DNA of 64,000 bases from Circinella minor. Its lineage: Eukaryota > Mucoromycota > Mucoromycetes > Mucorales > Lichtheimiaceae. The stretch covers positions 117,191 to 181,190 of the forward strand of contig JAEPRB010000020.1 of the NCBI GenBank assembly GCA_016758965.1, read 5' to 3'. Both the position numbers and the translations under genes were made by a program. Position 1 is the stretch's first letter, and each line of letters opens with the position of its first letter. The notes beneath the pieces are model-generated. The model searched no databases. It worked only from the letters and a program-made list of their open reading frames with translations, and was not told the DNA's origin. This document shows, one piece after another, positions 12,159-25,814 of this stretch.

Positions 12159-15100
12159 TTAATCAAGTCGACCAAGTAATTGTAATGCTTCCTTTTGTAA
12201 TTCAGCATCTTTGACGTTGATATTGGGTTGTAATAATGGTCCAATCATCCGATTCATTACTACAGTTCCCAATGATTTTAATGTATCCTTGGGTAAATAA
12301 CGTCGCCAAACATGTAAAGTTTTCAAATACTATAGTCATAAATAATATCATATATATATTTGTATGTTAAAAATACATTTTCTTTGTACATAATAGTAAT
12401 AGTAATAATAATAAAAATTCTCACCTTGCATAATCTCCATACAAAACGTTCTTTTGCTTCACTATTGGGTTCTATAATTTTAATGGTATCAACAAGTTCG
12501 GCATAAGGTTTTAATTGTTTATCGATCACGGATTCAACGTTTGTCATTAAATCCTACAACAATAGTAGAAAAGAAGAAAGAAATATGTTAATTCGATGAC
12601 GATTTTTTCCTTCTATTTATTTTAAATAACCTTACCATAAATGATCGTTCATGTTTTTCAACATAATAAGATATTTGTTCTACAGCTTGTGATGCATATC
12701 GCATTTCTTTCATTGACGTAATATTCAGTATGTCCAGCATACTTTTCAATTTCTTGATCAAAACCTTTTCAACCACTTTATTCAATAATTCGGTATCTGC
12801 ATCCTCATGTTCATCCGTAATACCATATTGTGATAAAACTGTATGCCATTTCATTGTGTCAAATTCCATAGGTTCCGTAAATGGATTCCATGTCACAAGT
12901 TCACAGCGCACATAAAATTCAAATGCACCTGGTAAACTCAAACTACCAAATGCTTTGGTATAATCTTGATAAAAATTGGTTTTCCATGCTTCAAATTTAC
13001 TTTTTACCATTTCCAAGGATCCAAATTCATCGCTTACATCTTCTAAAATAGAAGCTACTTTATCGTTTTGAATAACATCTAAATAAAATAAAAATAAAAG
13101 GATGATTAGCATTTTTATCCACCGTACACACACACACACACACACACACATATAAAAAGAGTCTCTTTTGATTTTTACCTAATTTTTGATCTTTTCTTGC
13201 TTCCCATTCTTCTGACAATTCATCATCAGACCATAACCCCTGTTCTTGAACACTAGTTAAATCTTCACATTGTGCTATTCGTTGTTGTCGTTCAATTTTA
13301 CGTCGTTGAACTTCACTTGCTGAACCGCGTAAATCTCGACCACGACCAAATTCATCCACCTCTTTTTCTTCGTCTTTTTGCTGTTGGTCCTCATCAAATT
13401 GTTCAGGTACATTTGCAAATTCATGTAAATCATCCAAATCATCCTGCCACCTTCGTTTTACAACTACATCATACTTTGTTGCCATCATATCATGTGCCTC
13501 CTTTTCTAAAGCTTCTAATTCAGGAAACTAGAATAAAAATCAGTTTATGATTAGTCTACTATCATTACGCTCTCTCTTCATCCTATATAATATTTCATAC
13601 ATATATGAACTCTTCCTTTCCTTCCCCAAGAGAGAAAAGTATTATTTTTATTCAATTACCTTGGCATCTAAAAATTCACCCAAATCATTAACATACCCTG
13701 TTAACCCTTGGAAATAATCATATCGTTCACTTTCTCGTACAATTTCTTTATCAAGATCCGTTTCATTCGTAGTCAAATTCTCCATATTCTTTTGCATTTG
13801 TTCAAGTTGTAGTTCATAACTCTTCATCATACTTGATATTCCGGCTGCATTACTATCTAAATTCTCAATAGCTTTATCTAATGACAAAATGGATGATTCG
13901 ACCGGTACTGTGATAATTTACCATAATTTTTTAATGTTACTCTTGAGTGGATGACCATTCGATATGAAAATCTCTTTTTCTTTTTTTTAAAAAAAAACTA
14001 TAATTTTACCTTCTGCAGGTCGATAATCTGGTGGAGGTGCATAAGGGTCTCTTGCTTTTTCTTCTCTTCTTTGTGGTTTAACTCCACCATGTCGAATTAA
14101 TTCATTTTCCCATCGTTCAATATCTTGTTCATCTTCCGCATCATCTTGTGCCTCTTCAATCATTTCTCGAACACCTGCTCTTCGATCTTGTTCTTGTTTT
14201 CGTGCCATTTTTTTGTCTAATGTCAATCGTTCACCTACATAAGATTCGTATTCTATATCCCATATAGAAAAAAAATTAGATTTGTCCTTGTCATTTACTA
14301 ATATAACGCGTTCATTTATTCATATCCATATTTATTATTCTATAATTCAATTTACCTGCTTCTCCATCGTCTCCAACATCATCTTCTTCACGTACAAGAC
14401 GTGAACTTCCTTGATCATCCAACTTTACAAAATCTTCTTCCATAGGATCCACATAACCTTTTCGCATTTGTTCGCGTTTCTTTTTAGCAGCATGAATTGC
14501 ATGAGCATCAGGTATAGCACTTTTATCATTTTTCATTAATGAAGGAAACTTTTCAGCCAGTAATGTATCATCGTCATCTATATTCTTATTATTATCAAGT
14601 GATGTACTTTTTAATGCTGCAGGCGTACTAGGCGTATTTTTACGTAATGCTTCAAGTAATTCATTTGTATATGCTGACGATGTCGATTGTTGCTCTTCGG
14701 TGGTGGTATTGACGATGGTATCCTGTGCTGATTTACGTGCTGCAGAAAGTCGTAAACTAGCTTTACTTTTTTTCACTTTAAACGTTTCCATGTCACCTTC
14801 TTCCTAAATAAATATGTATTATCATTTGAGTTAATTAAACATTGATTAAAAAGACACCCCATAATATATAAATATAGTATCAACCTCTTGATCAAAACTT
14901 AAACCGAGTGATTGTTTTGGTTCTTTTTTTTCTTTCTTTTTCTTCTTTTTGTCAAGTTTAGTTCGGTTAACAACAGATTCAGTTATCGATACTATGGTTA
15001 TATAAAATTGTCATTATTAAATCAAATCCCGGTAAAGTAAGGTTCTTTCAATAAAATAGGAGCCATAACTTGGTTTTCTTTTTACCATTTTCTGAATCTT

Positions 15101-15179
15101 GTTGCTGTTGTTGTTCTTCATCATCACTGGTTACAATTTTACGACGAATATTTTTTGTTCGATTCGATTTCTTAAACAT
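12159..15179 (-). CDS. PAXBP1: PAXBP1/GCFC-family splicing factor
   Basis: This is the homologue of animal PAXBP1/GCFC2 and plant ILP1, nuclear GCF-like proteins tied to spliceosome intron-lariat complexes. Nine exons join in phase: 15179-15086, 14991-14885, 14803-14356, 14234-14010, 13907-13660, 13527-13179, 13078-12636, 12553-12425 and 12329-12159, giving 737 residues. The N-terminus MFKKSNRTKNIRRKI and the following acidic and Lys-rich stretches are typical. A coiled-coil middle precedes the GCFC core, which includes FEAWKTNFYQDYTKAF, LVTWNPF and YVEKHERSFM. The C-terminus YLKTLHVWRRYLP closes the domain. It ends tail-to-tail with POP7 and diverges from the mitochondrial gene at 15419. Confidence 0.92.
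13129..13150. repeat. (CA)n microsatellite in a PAXBP1 intron
   Basis: A dinucleotide run lies inside the intron at 13079-13178 of the minus-strand gene, so it is GT-rich in the transcript near the intron's middle. Confidence 0.85.
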
Positions 15180-15418
15180 AATTATTATTATTGTAGGGCG
15201 TTATATGTATATATATATATCAAAAAAGATAGAAGAGTCGTAGTTAATAAAATTGACTCTACATATCAGGCTCCTGCTGATTCTACTACTAACTACTTTT
15301 TTGCATAAACAGTCACGTCATTTTTTGACATCCTATTTACTAAATTGTTGTCTGAAGGGGGACGGGAACGAAAAAAAAAAAAAAAGAGTACAATAACAAA
15401 ATAATAATATTATTAGCA

Positions 15419-16611
15419 ATGGCAGCAGCAACAGCGACTGGATTACGTGGATTACGTTTAACACCTTCTTTGACTACACCTGTAGTAGCAACACGATATT
15501 TACAACAACGTACTCTTATTGCTTTTCAACAACAACGTGGTTATGCTTCTCGAGAAACTCAAGGAAAACAAATTCTTATTCGCGATCACGGTGTTTTCGG
15601 TAAATAATGAGGACTAGTTTATCCATTATGCGTTTCGAAATACATTTAGAAAGAAAAAAAAAAACTCAATTTATTTTTTTTTATGTTTTATTTTAAGCCA
15701 ACTATGTTCCTCCTGAAAAAGCTCCTTCCATGAGCGATTTTGGTCGATGGCGTTTAACCAAGTGGCGAAACCTTAAAAACAACGTTCAAAACTTACTCAG
15801 GTACAAGATACTAACATAGACAGACCAACGTTGATAATTCAATTTTTTTAAAAGAAAGGAAAATAATAATAATAACTAACATAATGTATATCTATAGTGT
15901 TGGTTTGATCAAATATAAATCTCAATATGAAAAATGGGATTCACGAAAGTTTGTGGAAGTAGCTGAAGAAACTTATAAGGATATGAATGATGCTTTCTCA
16001 AGGTAAATATTATATATATTTGTTATCTTGAGTTGATATGGATCTTTTTTTTTTTAATTTGAAATATGTTTATATATAACTAATAGAGGTGATCGTCAAG
16101 TTCTTGAAGAAGTGTGTTTGGATGCTATGTATTCGGTAAGGAAATGAAATACATTGATAGGGGAAGCTAGAAAATAAATTTTAACATATACAAATATCTA
16201 TAGACTTTGAAGAATCAAATTAAGAATCGTGGTAATTCTCGTTGGGAATGGAAATATCATGGTGAAGTTGAACAACCAAAGATTGTTTGTGTAAGATGTG
16301 TTGGTACAACTGGTCTCAGTAAGCATGGGTTCTCTGTTGCACAAGCTACTTTACGCATGAATACAAAACAGGTTAGACATTTAAATAATAAAATGGATGA
16401 AATGATTGATAATGTTATATATATACTCATACATTATAAATATATTTAGTCAATGGCTGTATATGATAAAAAGAATCGATTGATCGGTGGTGATCCAAAC
16501 AAGATTCATAATGTATTGGAATATGTTGTTTTCCAAAAGACTATTTCTGACCCTGAAGATATCTGGCGTGTTTATGGCAAAATTGCTGCTCCTGAAAAAC
16601 TTCAACAATAA
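15419..16611 (+). CDS. MBA1: Mitochondrial Mba1/mL45-type ribosome receptor (Tim44-like domain)
   Basis: Members of this family dock the mitochondrial ribosome on the inner membrane so that nascent chains insert co-translationally (yeast Mba1, animal mL45). Six exons (15419-15599, 15698-15800, 15898-16002, 16087-16135, 16204-16371, 16450-16611) give 255 residues. The first ~45 residues are Arg/Thr/Ala-rich with no acidic residue, a classic presequence ending near QQRGYASRE. The Tim44-like domain follows, with GLIKYKSQYEKWDSRKF, SRWEWKYHGEVEQPKIVCVR and the C-terminal EDIWRVYGKIAAPEKLQQ. The start is the only ATG before the presequence. Mba1 and mL45 are homologous, and the sequence alone does not settle which name is better. 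Confidence 0.88.
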
Positions 16612-17348
16612 AAAAAAATAAAAAAATAAAAAATAAAACTCACTCATTATTCACTCCATATTATCATTTCAATTACTTCTACCTTCAATTTTATAATAGA
16701 CATACATATACAATACAGCATACTTCTCATTTCGTCAATTGATTTCAAATTGAAACATCAAAAAAAAATTAGTAATAGTAGTAGTAGTAGTAGTAGTAGT
16801 AATAAAATAAACCAAATTTTTGTAAACAAAAATAAAAACAATTATAAATAGTATATAATATTATGACATATTGGTGGCAATAGTAAAGAAAAAAAAAGTT
16901 TTGAATCGAATGTGTTATAGATATGCACTATTTGAAAGTTTTAAGATTTCGTTTTTTGTCTCATCTCATGATAAATGATGTTTTGTTTACTTAAACACTT
17001 TTTTCTGTTACAATATCTTTTAAGCTTTTTATTAGATATAATACGATTCAGGAGTTGGTTTTTTTTCCCCTGACCAAAAAGAACAGGGCAATGTTTTTTC
17101 CATAAAGATAACATATACACACACACACACATAATAATCGAAACAAGAAAACAATTGTTGTTATTATATAAAGCATAAATCTAGTATATTAAATTATTTT
17201 ATTTATTTATTTTTCCTTCTTTTTTTTTCTTCTTTCTATCTCGTTAATATATTGTTATTCTCTTTTTATTTCCTTTTTTCTTTTATTTTATTTTATTGTA
17301 TTCTCTTTTTATTTTTATTCTTTGTTACTCTTCTTGTTAATACTGCCA
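16612..17348. other. Intergenic, with (AGT)n repeat and CT/T-rich promoter
   Basis: This starts with the 3' UTR of the Mba1/mL45 gene. An (AGT)n trinucleotide run lies at about 16776-16800 and a short (CA)n run near 17113-17130. The last ~130 nt (17200-17340) are almost pure pyrimidine and probably belong to the promoter or leader of the arrestin-like gene. No gene is supported. Confidence 0.55.
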
Positions 17349-19187
17349 ATGCCAACCATATCTATCCATCTTGATAATGATCATATCATATTGAAGCAAT
17401 CGACTATTCATAATAATAATTTATTGACTGGTAACATAGCTATTCAAAATTGGAATTATTCGACAATAGCGTCATCGCCGTGTGGATTAAAACACCTAGA
17501 AATACGATTAATAGGAGAAGTATCGATTTCAGATAATATGACAACTATTTTTTTGAATCAAAAAAGTTGTCCTTTCTCTTCCGGTACTGACAACAACGAT
17601 ATTGCAACATCGAATACTACTAATAATAAGTTGCCACAAAATAGTAATAATGACAATAGCATCATAGCAACATCGTCATTACCATCATCTTTTTCAACAA
17701 CTACAACAGCATCAACACTTGATAAAAATACGATAAATTTTCTTTTCTCGATTCCCCTCGATAAAAGTTTACCAGCATCATTTTCGAGTGCAGATCGGTT
17801 TATACGATATACAGTTTACGTTAGCATTTCGGCTGCTACATCGTCTACACATCGTCTAGGATCCCATGTAAAAAATGGTATTAATACTAACAGTAAAGAT
17901 TATGATAGTAAAAATGATTTGATAAAAGTTCAAGCTACTCAACCTGTTTTTATTCATCATAACAATGGTCGCGACAGCACCAATTATATTAATTATATTT
18001 TCCCAATGACGACAACTGCAAGAATAGCGTCACTAGCCATATTGCCCCATAGGTTATATTGGGGAACATCCAAACGATCTCAATTATGGCGTTATGAGAT
18101 TCAATTTCCAGATACCATTACTTTAAACGATTTGATCACATCATCCTGTACTGAAAACGAACTGTCATCATCGGACGAAGAAGACAATGAAAACGACACT
18201 AATAATCAGAAAAAATACTATTATTGTGCTTTAAATACAAATATTCGCATGAAAAATATACAACAACAACGACGACAGCACCATTCCTCATTACGAAAAC
18301 AACAACGACAACAACAGTTTGAAACTATGTCTGACATGACGAAACAGTCTGAAAAGTTTACGGAGTGTTGTATTGCAGAATTTAAATTTGTAGAGGAGTG
18401 CAGTATAAATCCAACTACTATCAAAACCGTTCCTTCAAAAAATAAAAGCATCTATACTAATTTTTGGTAAGTGTTCATCAATCACTAACTTCTTTCGTAT
18501 TTTTCTTTTCTATTCTACGTATTTAAAGATATATAGCAGCAACAGTTACTTACTTAATTATTATTTATAATACGTAGTTCATGTAGTCTTGACACTAAGT
18601 CCTTATCAAACACTACGACTACTTCTACTGCAACAGAAACAATGACAACGACAACAACATTATTACATTCTGAAACACGTATTTTATCATTACCATCTTA
18701 TTCTTGGGATAACCCCTGGAAAGTCAACTTAAATCTTGACAAAGTTCCTTTGCCGACGACAGTAATGACAAGAAAAAAAAGTTTTAATACGAATACATGT
18801 GGTTGCAATAAAGAAATTTTACAAATACAACACTATTTACAAATCAGTTTAACATTTGATGATGGTAGTGGCTATATTGATTACAATACACATACATTTC
18901 CTATTAATGTAATACCGTTATTATCTGTTGTAAATAAAGAAGAAGCAACAGCAACAACAACAAAGCATTCGTCATCATCATCATTCTCCAGTAATAAGAA
19001 AAACACATTGCATCGCGATACATCATTTGATAGTACCACATCATTAAATACTAGCATTAGCAGTAATATAAATTCTGATGATGATATTAACAATAGTAGC
19101 CATAGTAGTAGTTATACAGATGCTTCATCTCTTGTTTATTATTCATCTTCTGATGAAGGTTTAAGTAAAAAAACAAAGTTAACTTAA
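17349..19187 (+). CDS. Arrestin-like (alpha-arrestin) domain protein
   Basis: Two exons (17349-18466, 18578-19187) give 575 residues. The N-terminus ISIHLDNDHIILKQSTIHNN, then LLTGNIAIQNW and LKHLEIRLIGEVSI, has the beta-strand pattern of an arrestin N-domain (ligand-strand, then G-x-V, then L-x-I-x-L-x-G). In the second exon LQISLTFDDGSGYIDYNTHT and FPINVIPLL look like the arrestin C-domain. Long Ser/Thr/Asn runs separate and follow the core, including an acidic SSSDEEDNEND patch. Fungal alpha-arrestins recruit Rsp5/Nedd4 ligases to permeases. I see no clear PPxY motif, so that link is unproven. The first Met in frame was chosen; the frame stays open upstream without an ATG. Confidence 0.68.
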
Positions 19188-19813
19188 ATAGATCAATCAA
19201 TGTTTTTCTTTTTTTCTGTGAGGATTCTTTTATGTCGTAATATAACTATTATTGGTCCTGTTACATTATATAGAAGGACGAGAATGCTTTCTTTTGTTCT
19301 AACAAAAAAAAAGAAGGGTGGGAAAATAGGAATGTATACTATTGTTATTATTATCGAGTCTTTTCTTCTCGTTCAAAACATGTTTATATATTGGTTTTAA
19401 TTAAAACCAAATAGAAATTTATTATTATTATATATCTTTTTTACTTTCCACAACAAGAAATGAATAATACAATCACATTTAGTATACAAAGCTAGAGAAA
19501 AGCTTAGAATATTATTAATATCATATAATTACATTTTTACTTTTATAATAAGCTGTTCTATGTATACGTAGAGTACGTATAAATTGAAACCGACGTGAAA
19601 AAGAAGAAGTCATACGTATATGATTCATTGACTGTTATAAAGGGATCATCATCGATTGAAAAACAATGATACGTAGTGTTTGAATCATGATTAAGTCTAA
19701 TATTTGATACATGTTTCCAATAAGTGGTCTAATACATATGATTGATTGTTATTGTATATATGTTACGTATACGTCCCTTCTTTTGCTTTTCTCAAGTGAT
19801 CAATTTGTTTTAT

Positions 19814-19889
19814 TTATGCATAAATATCATAGAATATATATTTGTTGTTGGTATAATGTTGCACAGACTTCAAAAACAGAAATCACGCG
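19814..19889 (+). repeat. Dispersed repeat copy 1 (TGTTGCACAGAC family)
   Basis: This shares TTATGCATA, TTTGTTGTT, TAATGTTGCACAGAC and AAATCACGCG, in the same order, with 22209-22271. Spacer differences are small indels. Similarity may extend to a CCCTTCT motif about 45 nt upstream. It is probably the remnant of an old interspersed element. Confidence 0.72.
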
Positions 19890-22208
19890 AGCTTCCTTTT
19901 TTTACATTATTAATGGGAAAAAAGGAGCACCCTAATAACCGGTCTTCAATCACCCCTTCGAGACTATGCACAATCTGACTGATTAAGCCAACGTGCAATG
20001 AACAATTTAAAAGAAAGTATTTGAGTTGAGTATTATACAGCCCATGTATTATAAACTATACGAATAATACTACGTAAACAGCATAAACCAAGATCAGTGC
20101 ATGTAAATATTATTATTTTGGCACAGTGGATGAGAATATGTTACCACATTTATACGTACACAAAAAGTAATTAAACTCCAACCAAAAATAAATCAGACTT
20201 ATAATTAGTTTAACTAAATTATCTTGGTTGATTTATCTAAGTCAGTCTACCATGTTGATTTTGCCGTTTATATATGCCACCTCACGCAAATATATCTATT
20301 CAAAATGTATCATCTTCTGTCGGAAAAACAGGTAATATAAAAGGTCAGTTGAAATAAATAAACACATCAGTAACAAAAATAACCGAAGCATTATTGATCT
20401 AGTTTACGTTGCGCTTTGGAAACGTTTTAATGGAAACAATGTGTGGAAGAAACTTATGATGAAGGTATTTACGTACCAAGTTCAATTGACATTGTGATAG
20501 AATAAGTTTGCGATCATTTGGATCCATTATTCTGAGTCTATTTCTTATGACGCAAGCCCTTTATCGCTGAAATGATATAACTTTTTTTTTTAAAAAAAAT
20601 GTTATCACAAAAGCTAAACAAATGAAGAACAATCTACTTTAAGAAATGCTATTTCATCGATTTCACAGCCTACAAAATATTTTAATAAACTATGTTTATG
20701 ATACGAGAAAAATTCAAAGTAGCGAACGTGATGCGCTTATTAAATACCTACTATTCTGTTAGAACAATTAGTAGTAACTCTGGTCAATATTCTTCATCTT
20801 TTTTTTTTATATTGTTTGTATGAGATGTTGATTACATTGTGCATTTGGTATTCAAAGGTGTCATAAAGTATAGCTTAAGCAGTCTTTTCTTTACGTAACC
20901 ATTTTTTTGTCGAACTAATCTTACTTCATTCAAATTATGCTACTCATTTTTTTAGTTAGATAATGACGAATAAACGCCTACTCTTATTTCCACTGCCCAT
21001 GGATTCAATTTATAAAGTCAATTAATAATATTTCATATGTATATATACACATATATGTTACATATATGAAAATTATGTTAACCAAGCAAATGATTGTATA
21101 AAATTGCATGTAAAAGGCTACCTTTTCTGTAGTATACGGAAATAGGATTCATGAAAACATATCTGAAACGAATACCGGTTATCAATGATGAATAAAAACT
21201 TTTTTTGTTACTATCATCTAACGCCATCAAAAAGGTATAGAATACGACTTAGAAGTAGTCCCCAAAGTATACTGAAGTTGGTTTTTTGGTATCACTTTAA
21301 ACTTGATGTAGCTTATGATTTTATAATTTTACTCTGAATATTTTTTGTATGATAACCTGGTGACAACAAGTATATTTGATAGATACCACTCGTATTTGCC
21401 TTCGACAATCACGGCTTGCTTGCTTGTCTTGCAAAAGTATCGTTTTTATTTTGCAATTTTTCTTATTAAAAAAAGGACAATATTTGATGATTTGAGTGCA
21501 TTGTTGCTTACGTATTGTGCATTAGAATACTAACGCTGTTCATCTCCAACAAAAATAAAATGCTAGTGTCATATATTTCTGTCACTTTCTTGAAACAGCT
21601 TACCGGAACTCATTGTTGCTGTCTTTTTAGAACGGTGAAATAATTCTTGACTACTAGTTTCATCAATATGTAGTCCGTAAATGAGATACAAATTAACTAT
21701 ATTAGCCGGTGATTTGAATAATGGTTTTACACATGCTTATATCAGGCCCTTTTTAAAGATTACTTCATCTCAAGATATACATTTAATGATAGGATTGGTA
21801 TGATAAAAAGTATCTTTTTCTTCCTTATTTGTTTGAATTTTTTCCGCTTTACTTGTTTAAAAAAACGATTTTTTTTATCCAGCAAGAGCATGGTACCATT
21901 AGTAATTGTAATTATTGGCAACTATAAGGATATATTAATATTTTATAGTAGCATAACAGTGCTTAGCTATCAACCTGTAAAGTTACTTAAAATAATTAAC
22001 AGCAGCGACGATCCTCCAAAAAAAAAAACCAAAGGAGTTGGGATATAAAGGCTTAAATCCATATTGAATCGTTATTAGTTGATAAAAATGAAAATCAGAT
22101 CATTCTTATTTAATTTAGAATCTCATGTATAATATTGCTGACAGTATAAAAGTAGTCGTTGTGTATATTATAATTTACTGTTGCTTATTAGTAGCGCAAT
22201 CCCTTCTC

Positions 22209-22271
22209 TTATGCATAGCAACACAGAATTTGTTGTTATGTAATGTTGCACAGACAAAAAAAAATCACGCG
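22209..22271 (+). repeat. Dispersed repeat copy 2 (TGTTGCACAGAC family)
   Basis: This is the second copy of the motif series at 19814-19889, in the same orientation about 2.4 kb away. It is followed by GGGATACCG and an A-run. No terminal repeats are visible. Confidence 0.72.
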
Positions 22272-22862
22272 GGGATACCGAAAAAAAAAAAAAAAGACTT
22301 TTTATTTTGGTTTCTATAATGAAACACGATAGCTTCTTGTTACTTTTATCTTTTTAAATCATTTCTCTTTTTCGACGATAAAATATATTTAATTTGCGGA
22401 AAAACAATGGAAAATAGAAAAGGGATCGACTTTTTTTTTTTTACAGTTTTCGGACGTTAAAGCGGCATGTTTTTTTTAAAGGTAAAACAAAATAGAGAAG
22501 CTGTCTTTCTATCCGCGCAAAACAGCTCAATGACGAATACCTCATAAAAAAATGTTATTGGTTAAAAGTTAACTTATCAAACGTTGATTGAACAACGCAT
22601 GATGTATGTACCTGATTCTGAGACAATTGCCTGTGTAAAACAAGTCACCCTATTATAGATAAAAAGAGATGGTTTTGTTGTCGGAGGATATATTTATGAC
22701 AATGTCATTTTAGATGAAAGGATCCAATTAGAGATCTATTTTTTTCCTTTCCCACCCATTTTGGCCCCCAATACATTTTCTTTTTTCTGTGGTCCCTGTT
22801 TTTTTTTTCTTTTCTTTCTCCCCTTTTTTTTTTAACATTTTCTCTAGTTTATTATATTAAAT

Positions 22863-25237
22863 ATGAAAGTAATTGACAAGATTGCTAAAGCAGAAAACGA
22901 AGGTCGTTTCTATTATTCTTTTGAATATTTCCCTCCAAAGACACCTCAGGTAATTTTTTTTATTGTTCTTTATCTTTTGGTCATCTTGTGTACATTGATT
23001 TAGACGCGACCTTATTTCTTTCTTAACAACAATACCATTTTAATAATAAATGAAATATAGGGTGTTCAAAATTTGTATGATCGTATGGAAAGAATGCAAC
23101 GTTTCGGCCCAGAGTTCATTGACGTAACATGGGGTGCTGGTGGTACTTCTGCTGACTTGACAACCGAACTTGTCTCAACAGCCCAATCTGTATATGGTCT
23201 CGAAACAATGATGCATTTGACGTGTACCAATATGCCTATTGAAAAAATTGATGATGCTCTCAAGGTAGATTATACATAAACTAACGCGAACTTGTTTATA
23301 ATTATATAATGAAAAGAAAAAAATTTGTTTGATGAAAAAATAACTGATAAAAAAAAATTTCGTATTTCAATTTAGGCTGCTAAAAATTGTGGTTGTCAAA
23401 ACATCCTCGCTTTACGTGGTGATCCTCCTAAAGGTCAAACGAATTGGGAATCTGTTGAGAATGGTTTCGAACATGCTATTGATTTAGTTAAATATATTCG
23501 TAAACAATATGGTGATTACTTTTGTATCGCTGTTGCTGGTAAATACATTCATCTTTTTTTTGTATTTTTTGAGTGGGGAAATATATAAAAACCGACAAAT
23601 GGCATGTGTAAAAAAAAAAATAAGGTGGTACTAAAAAAAAGAATATGAACCCTATTTTTCTTTTTAGGCTACCCTGAAGGTCATATTGATAACCCCGACA
23701 AAGAAGCAGATTTGCGTTATTTGAAAGAAAAAGTCGATGCTGGTGCTGATGTAATTGTCACTCAACTCTTTTTTGATGCTGAAGTTTTCCTCGACTTTGT
23801 TAAGAGATGTCGTGATATTGGTATCAAATGTCCAATTCTTCCTGGTATTTTCCCTATTCAAAACTATAATGGTCTTAAGCGTGTCATTTCATTCAGTAAC
23901 AATGCTGTTCCTCAAAAGGTTTGGGATGATCTTGAACCTATCAAGGATGATGATTCAGCTGTCAAGGAATATGGTATCAATTTAGCTGTTGACTTTATCA
24001 AGAAATTCAGAGAAGCTGGTATTAATGGTTTCCATATTTATACTTTCAATCTTGAAAGAAGTTCGCGTTTGATTCTTGAACGTCTGGATCTTGTTCCCAC
24101 TACTGAAAGTGTCAAGCCATTGCCCTGGAATCCAGTAAGTAATTCACTAAAAAAATTTTTTTTGGGAAGAGGGTTCTCACTTTTAGACAATGCCATGTGG
24201 AAACATCAATTTTGACTTTTTTTTTTTTTTGTTAGTCTTTGACCAGCAAGCGTGCAAAGGAAAATGTTCGTCCTATTTTCTGGAAGAATCGTCAAAAGAG
24301 TTACATTCAACGTACTGAATCTTGGGATGAATATCCTAACGGAAGATGGGGTGATTCTCGTTCACCTGGTACGTTATATATATTAATTCATGAGAATGAA
24401 AAAGGAAAAGTGAAAAAAAAAGATTATGCAATTTTACTAAACGAAATCTTGCCTTGTACCTGGGTTTTTTTTTTCCTATTATTTTATTATATAGCCTTTG
24501 GTGAATTGGATGGTTGGGGTGTTTCACTCAAGTATCCTACTCAAGATTGTCTTAAGATGTGGGGTGAACCTAAGTCTGCTGACGATGTTGCATTGACTTT
24601 TGCCAAATACTGTAAGGGTGTTATTTCCGGTATCCCATGGAGTGCTCAACAACTTGAACCAGAAACTGAAATTATTCGTCAACGATTGGCTGGTATTAAC
24701 TTACTTGGCTATCTTACTATTAACTCACAACCTGCTGTGAATGGTGTCAAGAGCTCTCACGATGTTTACGGTTGGGGTCCCAATAATGGTTATGTTTACC
24801 AAAAGGCCTACTTGGAATTCTTTGTTTCACCTGAAAAGTTGGAAGAATTAACCACTAAGATTAGCAAGAATCCTCAAGTTACTTATTATGCCGTCAACAA
24901 GCGAGGTGATTTAAAGACCAACACTCAAAATGATCAACCTACCGCTGTCACCTGGGGTGTTTTCCCTGGTAAGGAAATTATTCAACCTACTATTGTTGAA
25001 TCAATGGCATTTATGGCTTGGAAGGACGAAGCATTCGAACTTTGGAACGAATGGGCACGTATTTATGATCGTGAAAGTGAATCTGCCAAGATCACTTTGG
25101 ATATCATGAACAACTGGTATCTTGTCAATATTGTTCATAACGATTTCCAAGATGAAAATGGTATTTGGGGACTTTTTGATCTTGAAGTAGATCAAATTGC
25201 CAAAAAGACTCAACATCTTTTTGATTTGATCCCATAA
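22863..25237 (+). CDS. MET13: Methylenetetrahydrofolate reductase
   Basis: MTHFR reduces 5,10-methylene-THF to 5-methyl-THF, the methyl donor for methionine synthesis. Six exons (22863-22949, 23061-23264, 23376-23538, 23668-24134, 24236-24368, 24495-25237) give 598 residues. The N-terminal FAD-binding catalytic barrel shows [15 protein letters not shown] (catalytic Glu), [33 protein letters not shown] and YPEGH, then [13 protein letters not shown] and PGIFPIQNY. The C-terminal regulatory region of eukaryotic enzymes follows, with [38 protein letters not shown] and a WGVFPGKEI segment. The length matches yeast Met12/Met13. Which of the two yeast paralogues it matches better was not tested. Confidence 0.97.
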
Positions 25238-25814
25238 ATCTATAATTTATTATTATACATATTTATATTTCTTATATCCATTCTTTCTTTCCTTTTTTTT
25301 TCTTACGTTATACAAAAAAGACATCAAACCATTACAACCTCACCCAAAAAAAAAATCATTCGTGATATAAAATCTTAAATATAATATTTTTCCAACTCTC
25401 TTTATTATTGTATTCAACATACATTCCCTTTAAACTTTATTAATTCCCCTTTCCTATTTTCTTTCTTTCTCTCTTTTTTCTTCCTTTGTTCTTATTTTGT
25501 TCTTTTTTTCTTCCTTTCTTTGTTTGTATTCAACTACCCCAGGGGCTGGCATGTTTATTCTCTCTTTCCCCCCTATAATTGTAAATGAGCGAGTATATTC
25601 CGTTGTCTTCTTCAACAGACACCTTTAATTGTAAACAGTTTTCTTCCTTTATCCTTTTATCCTATCTATTTTTATTTAACATTGATAATAAAAAGTAAAA
25701 AAAAAAAGTCTTCAACAGTAAAATTATTCGTTTATTTGTACATTTTATCCTGTTTTATTACATTGTTTGGTGAGAGTTTGAGAAGTAATTATTTATAAGA
25801 ATACCTTCATCTTG
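25238..25814. other. Convergent spacer, pyrimidine-rich
   Basis: This separates the 3' ends of MTHFR (+) and the AYR1-like gene (-). It is full of CT and T runs. AATAAA-like signals near 25685-25692 could be the MTHFR 3' end. Nothing else is seen. Confidence 0.5.

Larger units (their letters stand above)
19188..22862. other. 3.7-kb intergenic region with a diverged direct repeat
   Basis: No intact gene is visible. Short open frames lack coding character. The region contains two copies of a ~65-75-nt repeat (listed separately), an imperfect TA-rich palindrome near 21035-21070, and a poly-pyrimidine promoter (22740-22850) just before the MTHFR start. Confidence 0.5.
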
